64,000 nucleotides of DNA from NCBI GenBank assembly GCA_046328715.1, contig JAXLWB010000022.1, forward strand, positions 62,001 to 126,000, given 5' to 3'. The translations under genes were made by a program, and so were the position numbers. Below the pieces are notes generated by a model. That model was not told where the DNA came from, ran no database searches, and was given only the letters and a program-made list of their open reading frames with translations. Below are positions 16,506 to 25,726 of this stretch, piece by piece. Source of the DNA: JAXLWB01 sp046328715 (GTDB taxonomy: Bacteria > Chloroflexota > Anaerolineae > Caldilineales > Caldilineaceae). Position 1 is the first letter of the stretch; every line of letters begins with the position of its first letter.

Positions 16506-17438
16506 ATGCCATTTACCTTTCCCATCCCAAAACTCGGCTTGGGCGCAGCACCGCTTGGCTCACCTACCCCGGATAGCACCTTTGGCGAGGTCAGTGAGGC
16601 TGCCGCTATTGCCACCGTACAGCGTTGTCTAGAGCAGGGCGTTACTTTTTTCGACACGGCACCCCTCTACGGCGCCGGTTTGAGTGAATCTCGTTTGGGC
16701 ATGGCGCTGCAAGGCGTGCCCCGTAGCCAATATCAGATCGCGACAAAGATCGGCTTTCTGGCCCAAGAGGATGGCTCGGTCGTACGAGATTACAGTCGAG
16801 ATGCCGTGCTGCGTAGTATCGAAGCCAGCTTTGCACGCTTACAGATCGACTACGCAGAGATCGTTCACATCCACGACCTCGACCACCATTTGACAGAAGC
16901 GCTCGACCACGCCTTCCCTCCCTTGCTGGAGTTGAAAGAGCAAGGTGTGATCGGTGCAATTGGCAGCGGAGTCAATACCTGGCAACCGCTGGTACATCTT
17001 GCCCGCCATGCTCCCTTCGATTGTTTCTTGCTGGCGGGTCGCTACACGCTGTTGGAGCAGGAACCGTTGGCAGAATTGTTCCCACTCTGTAGCGAAAAAG
17101 GAATTCGCATCATCCTCGGTGGTGTCTTTAATACTGGCATCCTGGCGGCAGGTGCTCGTTCGGGCGCACACTATCAATATGGTGCGCCACCGCAAGAGAT
17201 TATTGAAAAGACCTTGCGTATCGAAGCTGTCTGCGAGCGACATGGCGTGCCGCTTAAAGCTGCTGCGCTGCAATTTGCCATCGCCCACCCCGTGGTAGCG
17301 ACACTGGCGGTTGGCATGAAGAAACCCAGCGAAGTGGACGAAAACGTCGCTGCCTTTCAGACACCCATTCCGCCCGCCTTCTGGCAAGAATTACGTTCAT
17401 TATCATTGATCGATCCAACTGCACCGTTGCCGCAATAA
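16506..17438 (+). CDS. Aldo/keto reductase, sugar dehydrogenase-like
   Basis: A 310-residue aldo/keto reductase. The catalytic tetrad is seen as Asp50/Tyr55 (FFDTAPLYG), Lys81 (ATKIGF) and His121 or 123 (IVHIHDLD). The sequence is closest in style to bacterial L-fucose/D-threo-aldose 1-dehydrogenases (LGLGAAPLGS N-terminus). It would oxidise an aldose to the lactone with NAD(P), feeding the lactonases here. A divergent promoter region of ~130 bp separates it from the aldolase-like gene. Confidence 0.87.
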   Translation: MPFTFPIPKLGLGAAPLGSPTPDSTFGEVSEAAAIATVQRCLEQGVTFFDTAPLYGAGLSESRLGMALQGVPRSQYQIATKIGFLAQEDGSVVRDYSRDAVLRSIEASFARLQIDYAEIVHIHDLDHHLTEALDHAFPPLLELKEQGVIGAIGSGVNTWQPLVHLARHAPFDCFLLAGRYTLLEQEPLAELFPLCSEKGIRIILGGVFNTGILAAGARSGAHYQYGAPPQEIIEKTLRIEAVCERHGVPLKAAALQFAIAHPVVATLAVGMKKPSEVDENVAAFQTPIPPAFWQELRSLSLIDPTAPLPQ

Positions 17439-17494
17439 TACATTGCACGATAGAAATGTAACTTTTTTACTCTGCCACTCTGCCACTTTTTGCT

Positions 17495-18757
17495 ATGACT
17501 ACCCGTACAAGCCGCGTTATCAACGTCACTCCCTTTTACTTTGGTTGGCTGATCCTGGTTGCTGGAACCCTGGGCATCGTGATGATGGGCCCTAGCCAGA
17601 CCTTTACCGTTGGACTTTTTACCGATGCCTTTGTCAATGAACTGGGCATTTCTCGTTCCAATCTCTCGCTGATCTACGGCGCAGCGACCTTGGGCGCTTC
17701 CTTCATGGTGCCGATTACTGGGCGCATGGTTGATCGGCATGGCCCGCGGCGCATGATCCTGATCGTCTCGCTGATCTTTGGCTTGGCCTGCATCGGCATG
17801 TCGCAGGTCAATGGCATCTTTGGTGTGCTGATCGGCGTGCTGGCGTTGCGCGGCTTTGGCTTTGGATCGATGCAATTGGTTAGCAACAACTTGATCGCTC
17901 AATGGTTTATTCGCAAACGTGGGCTGGTGATGGGGCTGGCTGGCCAGAGTTTGGCGATCAGTCTGCTGCTCTATCCGCTGGCGGGCGATGGGTTGATTGC
18001 GCAAATTGGCTGGCGCAATACCTGGATCGTCTTTGGGCTCCTGGTTTGGCTGGTGATGCTGCCGGTCGGCGTGTTGCTCTTTCGCGACCGACCTGAACTC
18101 TACGGCTTGCTCCCCGATGGCGACATCCCTGTCGATGACCAGCCCAGTCAGACTCGTGTCACCGAGGAGAATTGGACCGCTCAGCAGGCCACTCGAACTT
18201 TCACCTTTTGGGTCTTTTTTGCCGCACTCTCCGTGATGACGATGGTTCTGGCGGGATTGGTCTTTCACCAAACTTCGCTCTTCGAGGCGCGTGGGTTAAG
18301 CCGCAGCCAAGCGGTGCAAGTCTACCAGGCAGTGGCCTACGCTTCGATTGTGGGTAATCTGGTGATGGGGCGTCTGCTCGATAAGTTTGAAGCGCATTGG
18401 CTGACCGCCGGCGCGCTTGTTTTTCTGGTTGCTGCGCTGATCATGGTGCAGACGATGCATTCGTGGTGGGGGGCTGTCGGGTATGGGATGCTTTCTGGAC
18501 TGTGCAGCGGCAGCTTCCGTGTGATCGACGCAGTGGTCTGGGCCAAGTACTTTGGTCGTCGTTACCTGGGCGCGATCCGCGGGGTAACGATGTTTGGCAC
18601 GATTGGTGGCACGGCGCTTGGTGCCTATCCGCTCGGCTGGAGCGTGGATCGCTGGGGCAGCTATGACCCGATGCTCGATATTCTGGTTGCGTTAACGCTC
18701 GTAATTGCCTTGATTCTACTCTTTGTCAAACGACCGGTGATGTCAGTAAGTCAGTAG
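17495..18757 (+). CDS. MFS transporter, monocarboxylate/oxalate-type
   Basis: A 420-residue carrier with 12 predicted membrane helices and the MFS loop motif GRMVDRHGPRRM after helix 2. The general pattern (FYFGWLILVAGTLGI at the start, QTFTVGLFTDAFVNELGISRSNLSLIYG) resembles the monocarboxylate porter/OFA group. It may carry sugar acids or other organic acids into or out of the cell. The C-terminal VMSVSQ and the stop codon come from the CAGT iterated repeat, a further example of a gene ending inside that repeat. Confidence 0.87.
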   Translation: MTTRTSRVINVTPFYFGWLILVAGTLGIVMMGPSQTFTVGLFTDAFVNELGISRSNLSLIYGAATLGASFMVPITGRMVDRHGPRRMILIVSLIFGLACIGMSQVNGIFGVLIGVLALRGFGFGSMQLVSNNLIAQWFIRKRGLVMGLAGQSLAISLLLYPLAGDGLIAQIGWRNTWIVFGLLVWLVMLPVGVLLFRDRPELYGLLPDGDIPVDDQPSQTRVTEENWTAQQATRTFTFWVFFAALSVMTMVLAGLVFHQTSLFEARGLSRSQAVQVYQAVAYASIVGNLVMGRLLDKFEAHWLTAGALVFLVAALIMVQTMHSWWGAVGYGMLSGLCSGSFRVIDAVVWAKYFGRRYLGAIRGVTMFGTIGGTALGAYPLGWSVDRWGSYDPMLDILVALTLVIALILLFVKRPVMSVSQ

Positions 18758-18840
18758 GACAGTGTGTCAGTAGGTCAGTGTGTCAGTAGGTCAGTGGACG
18801 ATGTACTGTCTACTGTTTTACTGTCCTACTGTCCCACTGC
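18744..18840. repeat. CAGT iterated-word hairpin
   Basis: The left arm (18744-18795) repeats gtcagtaggacagtgtgtcagtaggtcagt; the right arm (18801-18838) is the complementary tactgtctactgttttactgtcctactgtcccact. The left arm supplies the end of the MFS gene, and the right arm ends shortly before the ribosome site of the SMP-30 gene. Confidence 0.85.
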
Positions 18841-18857
18841 CATAAAAAGGAGCCAAC

Positions 18858-19682
18858 ATGGATGAACTCACTAGCCGCCCATTTACAGCGGCGCATGGTT
18901 TTACGCCTGGCATTGAAGGGCCTGGCACGGATGCGGCGGGCAATGTCTATGCCGTAAATTACGAACGGCAAGGCACGATTGGCAAGGTGACGCCGACGGG
19001 CGAATGCAGCGTCTTTGTCGAGTTGCCTCCTGGTAGCATCGGCAATGGCATCCGCTTCAACCATGCTGGCGAAATGTTTATTGCCGATTACACCAATCAT
19101 AATGTGCTCAAGGTCGAAATGAGCAGCCGCACCATCAGCGTTTATGCCCACGATGACAGCCTCAACCAGCCCAACGACCTGGCTATCGCAGCCAACGGCG
19201 TGATCTTTGCCAGCGATCCTAACTGGAAAGAGTCTACCGGACGCATTTGGCGGGTGGGCTTGGATGGCCGTTTTGTGCTGCTCGAAGACAACATGGGCAC
19301 CACCAATGGCATCGAGGTCAGCCCCGACGAACGCACACTCTATGTCAATGAATCGGTACAGCGTAATATCTGGGCCTACGATCTCTCCCCAAATGGTGAG
19401 GTGAGCAATAAACGGCTGCTCATCCAATTCGCCGACCATATGATGGACGGGATGCGCTGTGACATCGCCGGCAACCTATACGTCACCCGCTACGGCAAAG
19501 GTACCATCGCCAAAGTGTCACCCAAGGGCGAAGTGCTGCTCGAAATCGCGCTCAACGGCACACGGCCCAGCAATATCACCTTTGGCGGCGAAGATGGGCG
19601 TACCTGCTATGTTACCGAGGTGGATCACGGACGGATCGAAGTGTTCCGTGCTGCCATGCCGGGTAGGTTGACTCCTCCTTGA
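18858..19682 (+). CDS. SMP-30/gluconolactonase family protein
   Basis: A 274-residue six-bladed beta-propeller of the SMP-30/gluconolactonase/LRE-like group. Repeating blades show GPGTDAAGNVYAVNY, GEMFIADYTNHNV, NDLAIAANGVIFASD, TNGIEVSPDERTLYVNES and DIAGNLYVTRY, and the metal-ligand positions (Asn in TNGIE, Asp in DGMRCDIAG) are present. It should hydrolyse an aldonolactone; the absence of a signal peptide suggests a cytoplasmic location. It complements the unrelated amidohydrolase-type lactonase at 1846-2724, so two lactone chemistries or substrates are likely. Confidence 0.87.
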   Translation: MDELTSRPFTAAHGFTPGIEGPGTDAAGNVYAVNYERQGTIGKVTPTGECSVFVELPPGSIGNGIRFNHAGEMFIADYTNHNVLKVEMSSRTISVYAHDDSLNQPNDLAIAANGVIFASDPNWKESTGRIWRVGLDGRFVLLEDNMGTTNGIEVSPDERTLYVNESVQRNIWAYDLSPNGEVSNKRLLIQFADHMMDGMRCDIAGNLYVTRYGKGTIAKVSPKGEVLLEIALNGTRPSNITFGGEDGRTCYVTEVDHGRIEVFRAAMPGRLTPP

Positions 19683-20071
19683 CCTGAGCAAGCCAGAAGT
19701 AAAGAACCACGAAAGGCACGAAATACACGAAAGCAAATACAGTATTTCACGAATTCAGTGCGCACTGTCATTCCGAGCGGTAGTTTGCGAGGAATCTTCT
19801 CGGTGGCAATCCAAGATTTCTCGTAACTATTCAGCCTTTGGGAAAACAACAACGAATTTTGAAAGGAACGAAATCGTTGTTGGGCATTCTTCGTTTCTTT
19901 CTTAATTCGGTGTTGTGGTATGCCTGAATAGATACGATTTCTCCTCTCGATAGCGCCGCAATAACAAAGCATTAACCGCTGAGATTCATATTTTCGTGTG
20001 CTTTGTGTATTTCGTGGTTGAGACTTTCTGTATCTTCGGCGCAATGCGATTTTGGGACAGAGGAGTGGGTG
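19683..20071. other. 389-bp gap with long-range inverted words
   Basis: No gene is visible. Bases about 19707-19731 (ccacgaaaggcacgaaatacacgaaag words) are roughly complementary to about 19993-20020 (ttcgtgtgctttgtgtatttcgtgg), giving a wide inverted repeat with ~260 bases between the arms. The arms use the iterated word cacgaaa, the same architecture as the shorter gap hairpins. Confidence 0.5.
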
Positions 20072-20752
20072 ATGAAGGTAGTGGTTGCGGTTCATGGGGC
20101 TGGTGGGGGTGGTTGGGAATATGAGCTATGGCGACCGGTTTTCCAGGAGGCCGGCTATACGTTCATCGCCAACGATTTGCAACCATCGCCCGACGGTCTA
20201 GCCGCAACCCGCGCTGAGGAGTATCTCAACCAGATTCTCTCCTGGATACCGCAGCACGAGAACGTGATTTTGATGGGTGCCAGTATGGGCGGATTGTTGG
20301 CCTTGAAAGTGGCCGAACACCTTCCGCTTGCCGCACTCGTGCTTATTAACAGCATCTCACCAAGCGAAGTTGCAGGAAATCGTCCAGACAAACAATATCC
20401 TCCGATGATCGAATGGGAAAATGGCCCTTTGGCCGAGACCCAAGCGGCGCTCTTTGACAGCGATGACACAATTGTCCAGTGGGCGTGGCCGCGCTGGCGC
20501 AATGAATCGGGTGCGGTTTTGCAGCAATTGTATGGGCATTTCCCCGTGCAACGACCTGCCTGCCCAACTCTGGTCGTGCTCGGCAAACAAGATCACGATA
20601 TCCCCTATCAAACCGGATTGGCGTTGGCCCAGTGGGCTGGGGCCGATCTGCACTTGTACGCAGGCATGAGTCATGTTGGTCCACTGCTCAGCCGTCGCGC
20701 TGCGGAAGTGGGTCAGACAACCTTGGCGTGGTGTCGGGCAAGGTTATGTTAG
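20072..20752 (+). CDS. Alpha/beta hydrolase
   Basis: A 226-residue alpha/beta hydrolase with an N-terminal oxyanion-type HGAGGGGWEYELW, nucleophile elbow GASMGG (Ser71), an acid in GKQDHDIPY and the His in AGMSHVGP. The start at 20072 has gaggag at 20060-20065; the frame extends further upstream but only into gap sequence. Esterase or carboxylesterase activity is likely; the substrate is unknown. It is a compact single-domain form without a large lid. Confidence 0.8.
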   Translation: MKVVVAVHGAGGGGWEYELWRPVFQEAGYTFIANDLQPSPDGLAATRAEEYLNQILSWIPQHENVILMGASMGGLLALKVAEHLPLAALVLINSISPSEVAGNRPDKQYPPMIEWENGPLAETQAALFDSDDTIVQWAWPRWRNESGAVLQQLYGHFPVQRPACPTLVVLGKQDHDIPYQTGLALAQWAGADLHLYAGMSHVGPLLSRRAAEVGQTTLAWCRARLC

Positions 20753-20762
20753 TGCTGATAAC

Positions 20763-20919
20763 AACCCCTCCCTAACCCTCCCCTGCTAAGGGAGGGAACC
20801 ATGAAGGGGCTGATTAAGTTTCTTCTTCTGTCCACCAGACAAAATCTTCCCCGTGACAGTTCCCTCCCACGTTTGGCTTCGACGTGAGCTCAGCCGAACG
20901 GGAGGGTTAGGGAGGGGTT
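20763..20919. repeat. Perfect 20-bp inverted repeat of CCCTCCC words
   Basis: Bases 20763-20782 (aacccctccctaaccctccc) and 20900-20919 are exact reverse complements; the 117-bp loop contains a further gggaggg/ccctccc pair (about 20789-20797 and 20862-20870). The smaller hairpin at 8070-8100 uses the same word. Confidence 0.8.
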
Positions 20920-20950
20920 ACTTGATGTTGACCAACGTAGAGGTTTTTCA

Positions 20951-22090
20951 ATGACGAATTCATCGCAAAAGACACTGGATCTGCGCACGTTGCCCACTTC
21001 GCAGGAAGTGATGGCCTATCGGGATGGGGGACTTTTTCCGGTATTGACCGCTACAGAGAGTGGCACATTGATTGCTGCTGTGCGTGGTGGAGCTGGACAT
21101 CTGGGCTTGGCCGGGCGCATGGAAGTGATCCGCTCGCTCGACCAAGGCAAGAGTTGGTCGCCACCGGCTGTGGTCGCCGACAGTGAGCGAGACGATCGCA
21201 ATCCAGCGCTGGGTGTATCGAACCAGGGTACGGTCATCCTCGCCTATCAAGGTCAGGGTAACTACGACGCAGAAGGAAACTATGCCGAGAATGAAGGGAC
21301 TGATCCACGCACGGTAGAGACGCTGTTTACCCGTTCTCACGATGACGGAGTAAGTTGGGAGCGGCCTGTCCCGCTTGCCGTGCCTGATCTAACCAGCGCT
21401 TCCCCGTTCGGTAAGATTGTCAGCCAGGCCGATGGTACACTGTTGCTGGCCGTCTACAACGCCGATAGCTGGTTGGTCCGTTCACATGATGATGGGCAAA
21501 GTTGGGGCGAACCTTCGTTGATTGGCAAGGGTATGTCCGAGACGGCTTTACACGTCTTGCCCAATGGCGAGCTGCTGGCCGTGATGCGCGGCACTGGCAA
21601 CGGCGATCCATTGTTTACCACCCACTCCAGCAACGGAGGATACAACTGGTCACAACCGCTGCAGATTACCCAATCACGCCAGCACCCTGCCGATCTGCTT
21701 CAACTAAGCAATGGTGACCTTCTGCTCACCTACGGCAATCGCAACCCGCCCTATCGTATCGAGGGTAAGATCAGTCGGGATGGTGGTCATAGCTGGCTGG
21801 CACCGTTATTACTCTTTTCGGGTCAGCTTTACGGCTACACCGTCGATGCTCCCCGTCCGAATGACCTGGGCTATCCATCCAGCGCCCTGGTCAACGGGCA
21901 GGGTGTGACGATCTACTATTACAACCCCGCCATGTTGCCGATCATTCGCACGGGGCATCAGATTGAAAAAACAAAGAATCCGGCACTTTACGAAGTGCAA
22001 CATTATCAAGCCATTGTCTTGCTTTGGAAGGAAGAAGCATTGATAGCGAAAATTTCAGATTTGCTTGGTGAAACGGAGAAAGGCTCATGA
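20951..22090 (+). CDS. Sialidase-fold (BNR/Asp-box) protein
   Basis: A 379-residue six-bladed propeller with at least five Asp-boxes: SLDQGKSW, SHDDGVSW, SHDDGQSW, SSNGGYNW and SRDGGHSW. It belongs to the sialidase/neuraminidase-like superfamily, but the family is broad and includes rhamnosidase- and other glycosidase-like members. It lacks a signal peptide, so it probably acts in the cytoplasm. The stop overlaps the start of the Gfo/Idh/MocA gene (ATGA), and such pairs suggest joint work on a modified sugar. Confidence 0.83.
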   Translation: MTNSSQKTLDLRTLPTSQEVMAYRDGGLFPVLTATESGTLIAAVRGGAGHLGLAGRMEVIRSLDQGKSWSPPAVVADSERDDRNPALGVSNQGTVILAYQGQGNYDAEGNYAENEGTDPRTVETLFTRSHDDGVSWERPVPLAVPDLTSASPFGKIVSQADGTLLLAVYNADSWLVRSHDDGQSWGEPSLIGKGMSETALHVLPNGELLAVMRGTGNGDPLFTTHSSNGGYNWSQPLQITQSRQHPADLLQLSNGDLLLTYGNRNPPYRIEGKISRDGGHSWLAPLLLFSGQLYGYTVDAPRPNDLGYPSSALVNGQGVTIYYYNPAMLPIIRTGHQIEKTKNPALYEVQHYQAIVLLWKEEALIAKISDLLGETEKGS

Positions 22091-23133
22091 GCACAGCACC
22101 CTATCGTGTGGGTCTTGTCGGGACGGGCGGGATTGCGCGGGCGCATGGCGCTGCCTGCCAATCGCTCGATGGTGTGGAATTAGTCGCCATCTGTGACATT
22201 TCGCAAAGCGCACTCGACCGTTTCGGTGACGAGTTTTCGGTCAGCCAGCGCTATCTGGATCTGAATCAGATGCTGAACAAAGCCGAACTGGACATCGCCA
22301 TCATCAGCAACTGGGGTGTTCACCATGCACAGACCGGCATCCAGATCGCCCGTTCAGAACGGGTAAAGGCTATACTCTGCGAGAAGCCCTTTACCAGCAA
22401 TGCAGCGGAGGCGCAGCGTTTGGTAAAAGCCGCCCAGGAGCACGACATCCTCTTGGCCGAAGCCTTCAAATTTCGCCATCATCCGATGCATCTCAAAGCC
22501 AAAGAACTGCTAGACAATGGCACAATTGGTGAAGTGATGACGCTGCGTAGTACCTTCTGCACCGGCGGCAACGGCGCTGGTCCCGAAACCCGGCGACCGG
22601 AGAGCAACTGGCGTTTCAATAAGGCCCAAGGCGGTGGCAGTATCTTTGATCTGGCCTGTTACAATCTGCACCACGCTCGCTTTGTTTTCGGCGCGGAACC
22701 GCTTCGCCTCTATGCCAGTCAACAACCAGGGATTGAAGTGGACGATGGCGCATCGATCTTGTTGGAGTTTCCTGGGGAGAAGACGGCGCAGATCTCGGTA
22801 GGTTTCAACTCCTGGAACTCACAATATGCCGAGATCTGCGGCACAGGTGGCATGATTCGGCTGGACAAAGTCTGGAACAATGAAAATCAGCCCACCGCCT
22901 TGGAATTGCGGACGCCGCCAACCGATCGCCAAACGCCCGAGGTGTTCAACTTTGCCCCGGTCAATCAATTTGCTCTGCAACTGCAACACCTCTGCGACTG
23001 CCTCACCCACGGCACGCCGCACCGCATCCCGCCCCAAAACAGCATCGCCCAAATGCACGTGATCGATGCTGTCTACGAGTCAATGATGACGAAAAAGGTC
23101 GTTGAGATTAGATATGGATTGTATCGTGGCTAA
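22087..23133 (+). CDS. Gfo/Idh/MocA family oxidoreductase
   Basis: A 348-residue NAD(P)-dependent oxidoreductase. The Rossmann part has VGLVGTGGIARAHG at residues 7-20, and the catalytic Lys is in CEKPFTSN. The C-terminal alpha/beta domain includes LACYNLHHARFVFG, the typical active-site helix with a His. It would oxidise or epimerise a sugar or inositol-like compound. It is translationally coupled to the sialidase-like gene and is followed after 45 bp by a PhyH dioxygenase. Confidence 0.88.
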   Translation: MSTAPYRVGLVGTGGIARAHGAACQSLDGVELVAICDISQSALDRFGDEFSVSQRYLDLNQMLNKAELDIAIISNWGVHHAQTGIQIARSERVKAILCEKPFTSNAAEAQRLVKAAQEHDILLAEAFKFRHHPMHLKAKELLDNGTIGEVMTLRSTFCTGGNGAGPETRRPESNWRFNKAQGGGSIFDLACYNLHHARFVFGAEPLRLYASQQPGIEVDDGASILLEFPGEKTAQISVGFNSWNSQYAEICGTGGMIRLDKVWNNENQPTALELRTPPTDRQTPEVFNFAPVNQFALQLQHLCDCLTHGTPHRIPPQNSIAQMHVIDAVYESMMTKKVVEIRYGLYRG

Positions 23134-23178
23134 CAACCTCCGATCCTATTCTCGCATTCCCAATTTCAGGAGAAAACC

Positions 23179-23964
23179 ATGACAGCTCAAACGCAGTCTA
23201 CGCTCGAACAAAGTATGGCGCAGTTGAAACGAGATGGCTTTTTGCTCATTCCGCAGGCATTGGATCCTACCACCGTGGCAGAGTGGAAGGCTGTATTGTA
23301 CGATCTCTATGCCCAGAAAAAATATGAGATCAGCAACGGCGTGGGCAATGTTGCCTTTGAAAAGCTGCTCTTGCTCCAGCCGGAACGGACCAAGGCGCTG
23401 ATGGCCCATCCGAGCACGGCACCCTATCTGCGTGCGATTCTGGGCAAACAATGTCAACTGCGCAGCTTGCGCGCCCATGTCAACCCCGGTGCCTATACCC
23501 AGGAATGGCACATGGACTTTTACGACTACTACTACCAAGCCGAAAAATCCGCCGCCGAACAACCTTCGATTGCGCTCTGTATGAACGCCACTTTTTACCT
23601 CACCGACAATACGCCTGAACATGGACGACTTACTTTTGTCAAGGGCTATCTCGATAAACCAGTGCCCGATTACCTGCGACCCAATTTGCGCTATACCGAA
23701 GACCGCAATGATCCCTTCCAACGCTGGTGCGACGATCAGGAACGAGTGGACCTTCATCCAATGGCGGGCGATGCGGTGATCTTCTTCAGCCACATTCCCC
23801 ATCAGGGTGCCAAGTTTGGCATTGACGCCGAGGGGCAGATGCGCGCTAACATCGTGCTGCACTATCAACAGAATCCGATGTTCCCCGGCATCAAATTCGT
23901 CAGCGACCCGCAGTTTACCCTGGAGACGCTGGGCTATCGAGGGACATTTCCCTTTGTTGAGTAG
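23179..23964 (+). CDS. Phytanoyl-CoA dioxygenase (PhyH) family protein
   Basis: A 261-residue Fe(II)/2-oxoglutarate dioxygenase. The facial triad is visible as His111-x-Asp113 (EWHMDFYD) and His208 (IPHQGAKF), with the 2-oxoglutarate Arg at 222 (QMRANIV). Small PhyH proteins in sugar clusters hydroxylate diverse metabolites; the substrate here is unknown. It has its own ribosome site (caggag) and is probably cotranscribed with the upstream oxidoreductase. A 36-bp gagattgg-type hairpin follows it. Confidence 0.87.
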   Translation: MTAQTQSTLEQSMAQLKRDGFLLIPQALDPTTVAEWKAVLYDLYAQKKYEISNGVGNVAFEKLLLLQPERTKALMAHPSTAPYLRAILGKQCQLRSLRAHVNPGAYTQEWHMDFYDYYYQAEKSAAEQPSIALCMNATFYLTDNTPEHGRLTFVKGYLDKPVPDYLRPNLRYTEDRNDPFQRWCDDQERVDLHPMAGDAVIFFSHIPHQGAKFGIDAEGQMRANIVLHYQQNPMFPGIKFVSDPQFTLETLGYRGTFPFVE

Positions 23965-24002
23965 GGCTAAACTCGTAATCACATGAATTAGCCTTTGGGG
24001 GC

Positions 24003-24038
24003 GAGATTAGGAGATTGACCCGCGAATCTCCCAATCTC
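24003..24038. repeat. GAGATTGG hairpin
   Basis: The 14-bp arms at 24003-24016 and 24025-24038 pair with one mismatch around an 8-base loop. The word is gagatt(a/g)ggagatt, as in the copies at 33067-33116 and 35123-35177. Confidence 0.7.
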
Positions 24039-24103
24039 AACCCACTAACCGACTTGTCACGCTGGTGAAAATAACAGGATTATAAGAGAAAAGGTAGTCA
24101 CGA

Positions 24104-25720
24104 ATGACAACGCAACAAACAATCGGCTGGCAGGCGTCCAGCAAAGGCGGGGTGATTGCCGCAGGCGAGGCGGATGCGGTGGCGGCTGGCATCACCATCT
24201 TGGAACAAGGCGGCAATGCGGCGGATGCGGCAGTTGCCACGATTTTGGCACTGAATGTCACCGATCATGGCCTCTGCTCTATCGGCGGTGAGGTGCCGCT
24301 GCTGATCTATGAGGCCCAAAGTGGAGCGGTGAAATCACTTTCGGGGCAGGGCGGCGCACCTCTTTCGCCCGCTGCTATCGAATGGTACATGCAGCACGGT
24401 ATCCCCAATCACGACATCAAAATGGCCCCTGTTCCTTCGGTTGCGGACCTCTGCATCACTACCTTACAACGCTATGGCACGCTGAGTTTCGCACAGATCG
24501 TTGCGCCAACCTTGGCCCTGCTTGACCGTGGCCAGGAAGCCTGGCATCCCAACTTGGCGATCACGCTGCGGCGCATGGTCGAGGAAGAGGCGCTGACCTC
24601 TGGCAGTCGTGAGGAGCGTTTGCAGGCTGCCTGTGATCGTTTTTATGGCCGCAATGCCGAGCGCAATGACATTGCCGAAGAGTTGGAAGCATTTTACATC
24701 CAGGAAGGTGGCTTTCTGCGCCGTGCCGATTTGGCGGCGCACAAGACTTTGATTGAGGAACCGGTCTCGGTCAACTACCGCGGCTATACCGTATATAAAT
24801 GTGGCCCGTGGACGCAAGGACCTTTTCTCTGCCAGACGCTACGCTTGCTCGAAGGCTTTGACCTACAGCGCATGGGCAACTTCTCTGCTGACTATTTGCA
24901 TATGACCATCGAAGCGCTCAAGTTGGCGATGGCTGACCGCGACCAATATTACGCCGATCCAAACTTTGTCGAAGTGCCAATGGCTGCCCTGCTCTCGGAT
25001 GAGTACACAGCATTGCGTCGCCCCTTGATCGACCTGCAACAAGCTTCGCAGGAAGCTCGTCCGGGCGATCCCTGTAATATGAAGGCGATCAAAGAAGGCG
25101 GTGCTTTTACACCTTGGATTGGTGGAACCACGACCTGTGTAGTGGCAGATCGCTGGGGCAATGTCGTGGCTGCCACACCGAGCGCCAATGTCTATCACGA
25201 AGGGGGCAGTGGCACCACGGGCGTGAGTTACGGCAATCGCCTGCGTAGCCTCAATACCACGCCCGGCCATCCCAATTGTATCCAGCCGGGCAAACGACCG
25301 CGCATCACCCTGACGCCCACCTTGGTGCTCAAGGATGGCAAACCGATTCTCGCCATCAGCGTTGCCGGTGGCGATCTGCAAGACCAGGCCACATTGAACC
25401 TGCTGCTCAACCACATCGAGTTCGGTATGGAGCCCGCCGCTGCGGTGACCGCTCCACGTTTCGCCACCTATCATCACCAAAATTCATTTGACCCAAACCC
25501 AGATCGTCAGCAGACCTTCCTCAAGCCTGGCTCACTCAACCTCAGCGCTGAAATTGTGCAGAGCGTGCAGGATGAACTGGCGCAACGGGGACATCACGTA
25601 GTTGCTGAAAGTAAGCCGATTGCCGTGCCGGTGATGCTCTATATCGATCCGCTGAGTGGGATCTATCATGCCGCAGGCGATCCGGCGACGGGACGTCATG
25701 CCGCTGCGGTCAAGGAGTAA
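24104..25720 (+). CDS. Gamma-glutamyltransferase family protein
   Basis: A 538-residue Ntn-hydrolase of the gamma-glutamyltransferase type. The N-terminal half has GGVIAAGEADAVAAGITILEQGGNAADAAVA, and the processing/catalytic Thr lies in GGTTTCVVADRWGN (Thr342-344). The small-subunit motifs SGTTGVSYGNRL and the late VAGGDLQDQ follow. There is no signal peptide, which is unusual for the periplasmic enzyme and fits a cytoplasmic amide hydrolase or transferase. It may act on glutamylated or acylated metabolites. The next gene starts within a few bases of its stop. Confidence 0.87.
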   Translation: MTTQQTIGWQASSKGGVIAAGEADAVAAGITILEQGGNAADAAVATILALNVTDHGLCSIGGEVPLLIYEAQSGAVKSLSGQGGAPLSPAAIEWYMQHGIPNHDIKMAPVPSVADLCITTLQRYGTLSFAQIVAPTLALLDRGQEAWHPNLAITLRRMVEEEALTSGSREERLQAACDRFYGRNAERNDIAEELEAFYIQEGGFLRRADLAAHKTLIEEPVSVNYRGYTVYKCGPWTQGPFLCQTLRLLEGFDLQRMGNFSADYLHMTIEALKLAMADRDQYYADPNFVEVPMAALLSDEYTALRRPLIDLQQASQEARPGDPCNMKAIKEGGAFTPWIGGTTTCVVADRWGNVVAATPSANVYHEGGSGTTGVSYGNRLRSLNTTPGHPNCIQPGKRPRITLTPTLVLKDGKPILAISVAGGDLQDQATLNLLLNHIEFGMEPAAAVTAPRFATYHHQNSFDPNPDRQQTFLKPGSLNLSAEIVQSVQDELAQRGHHVVAESKPIAVPVMLYIDPLSGIYHAAGDPATGRHAAAVKE

Positions 25721-25726
25721 ATGGTG

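Noticed and set aside
17357..18271. Minus-strand open frame of 304 codons opposite the MFS gene
   Set aside because: The plus strand encodes a clear 12-helix transporter; the antisense product is a His/Gln/Asp-rich string with no domain.
18744..18840. CRISPR-like array from the CAGT repeats
   Set aside because: The words are contiguous, variable and without unique spacers of fixed length, and no cas gene is present.
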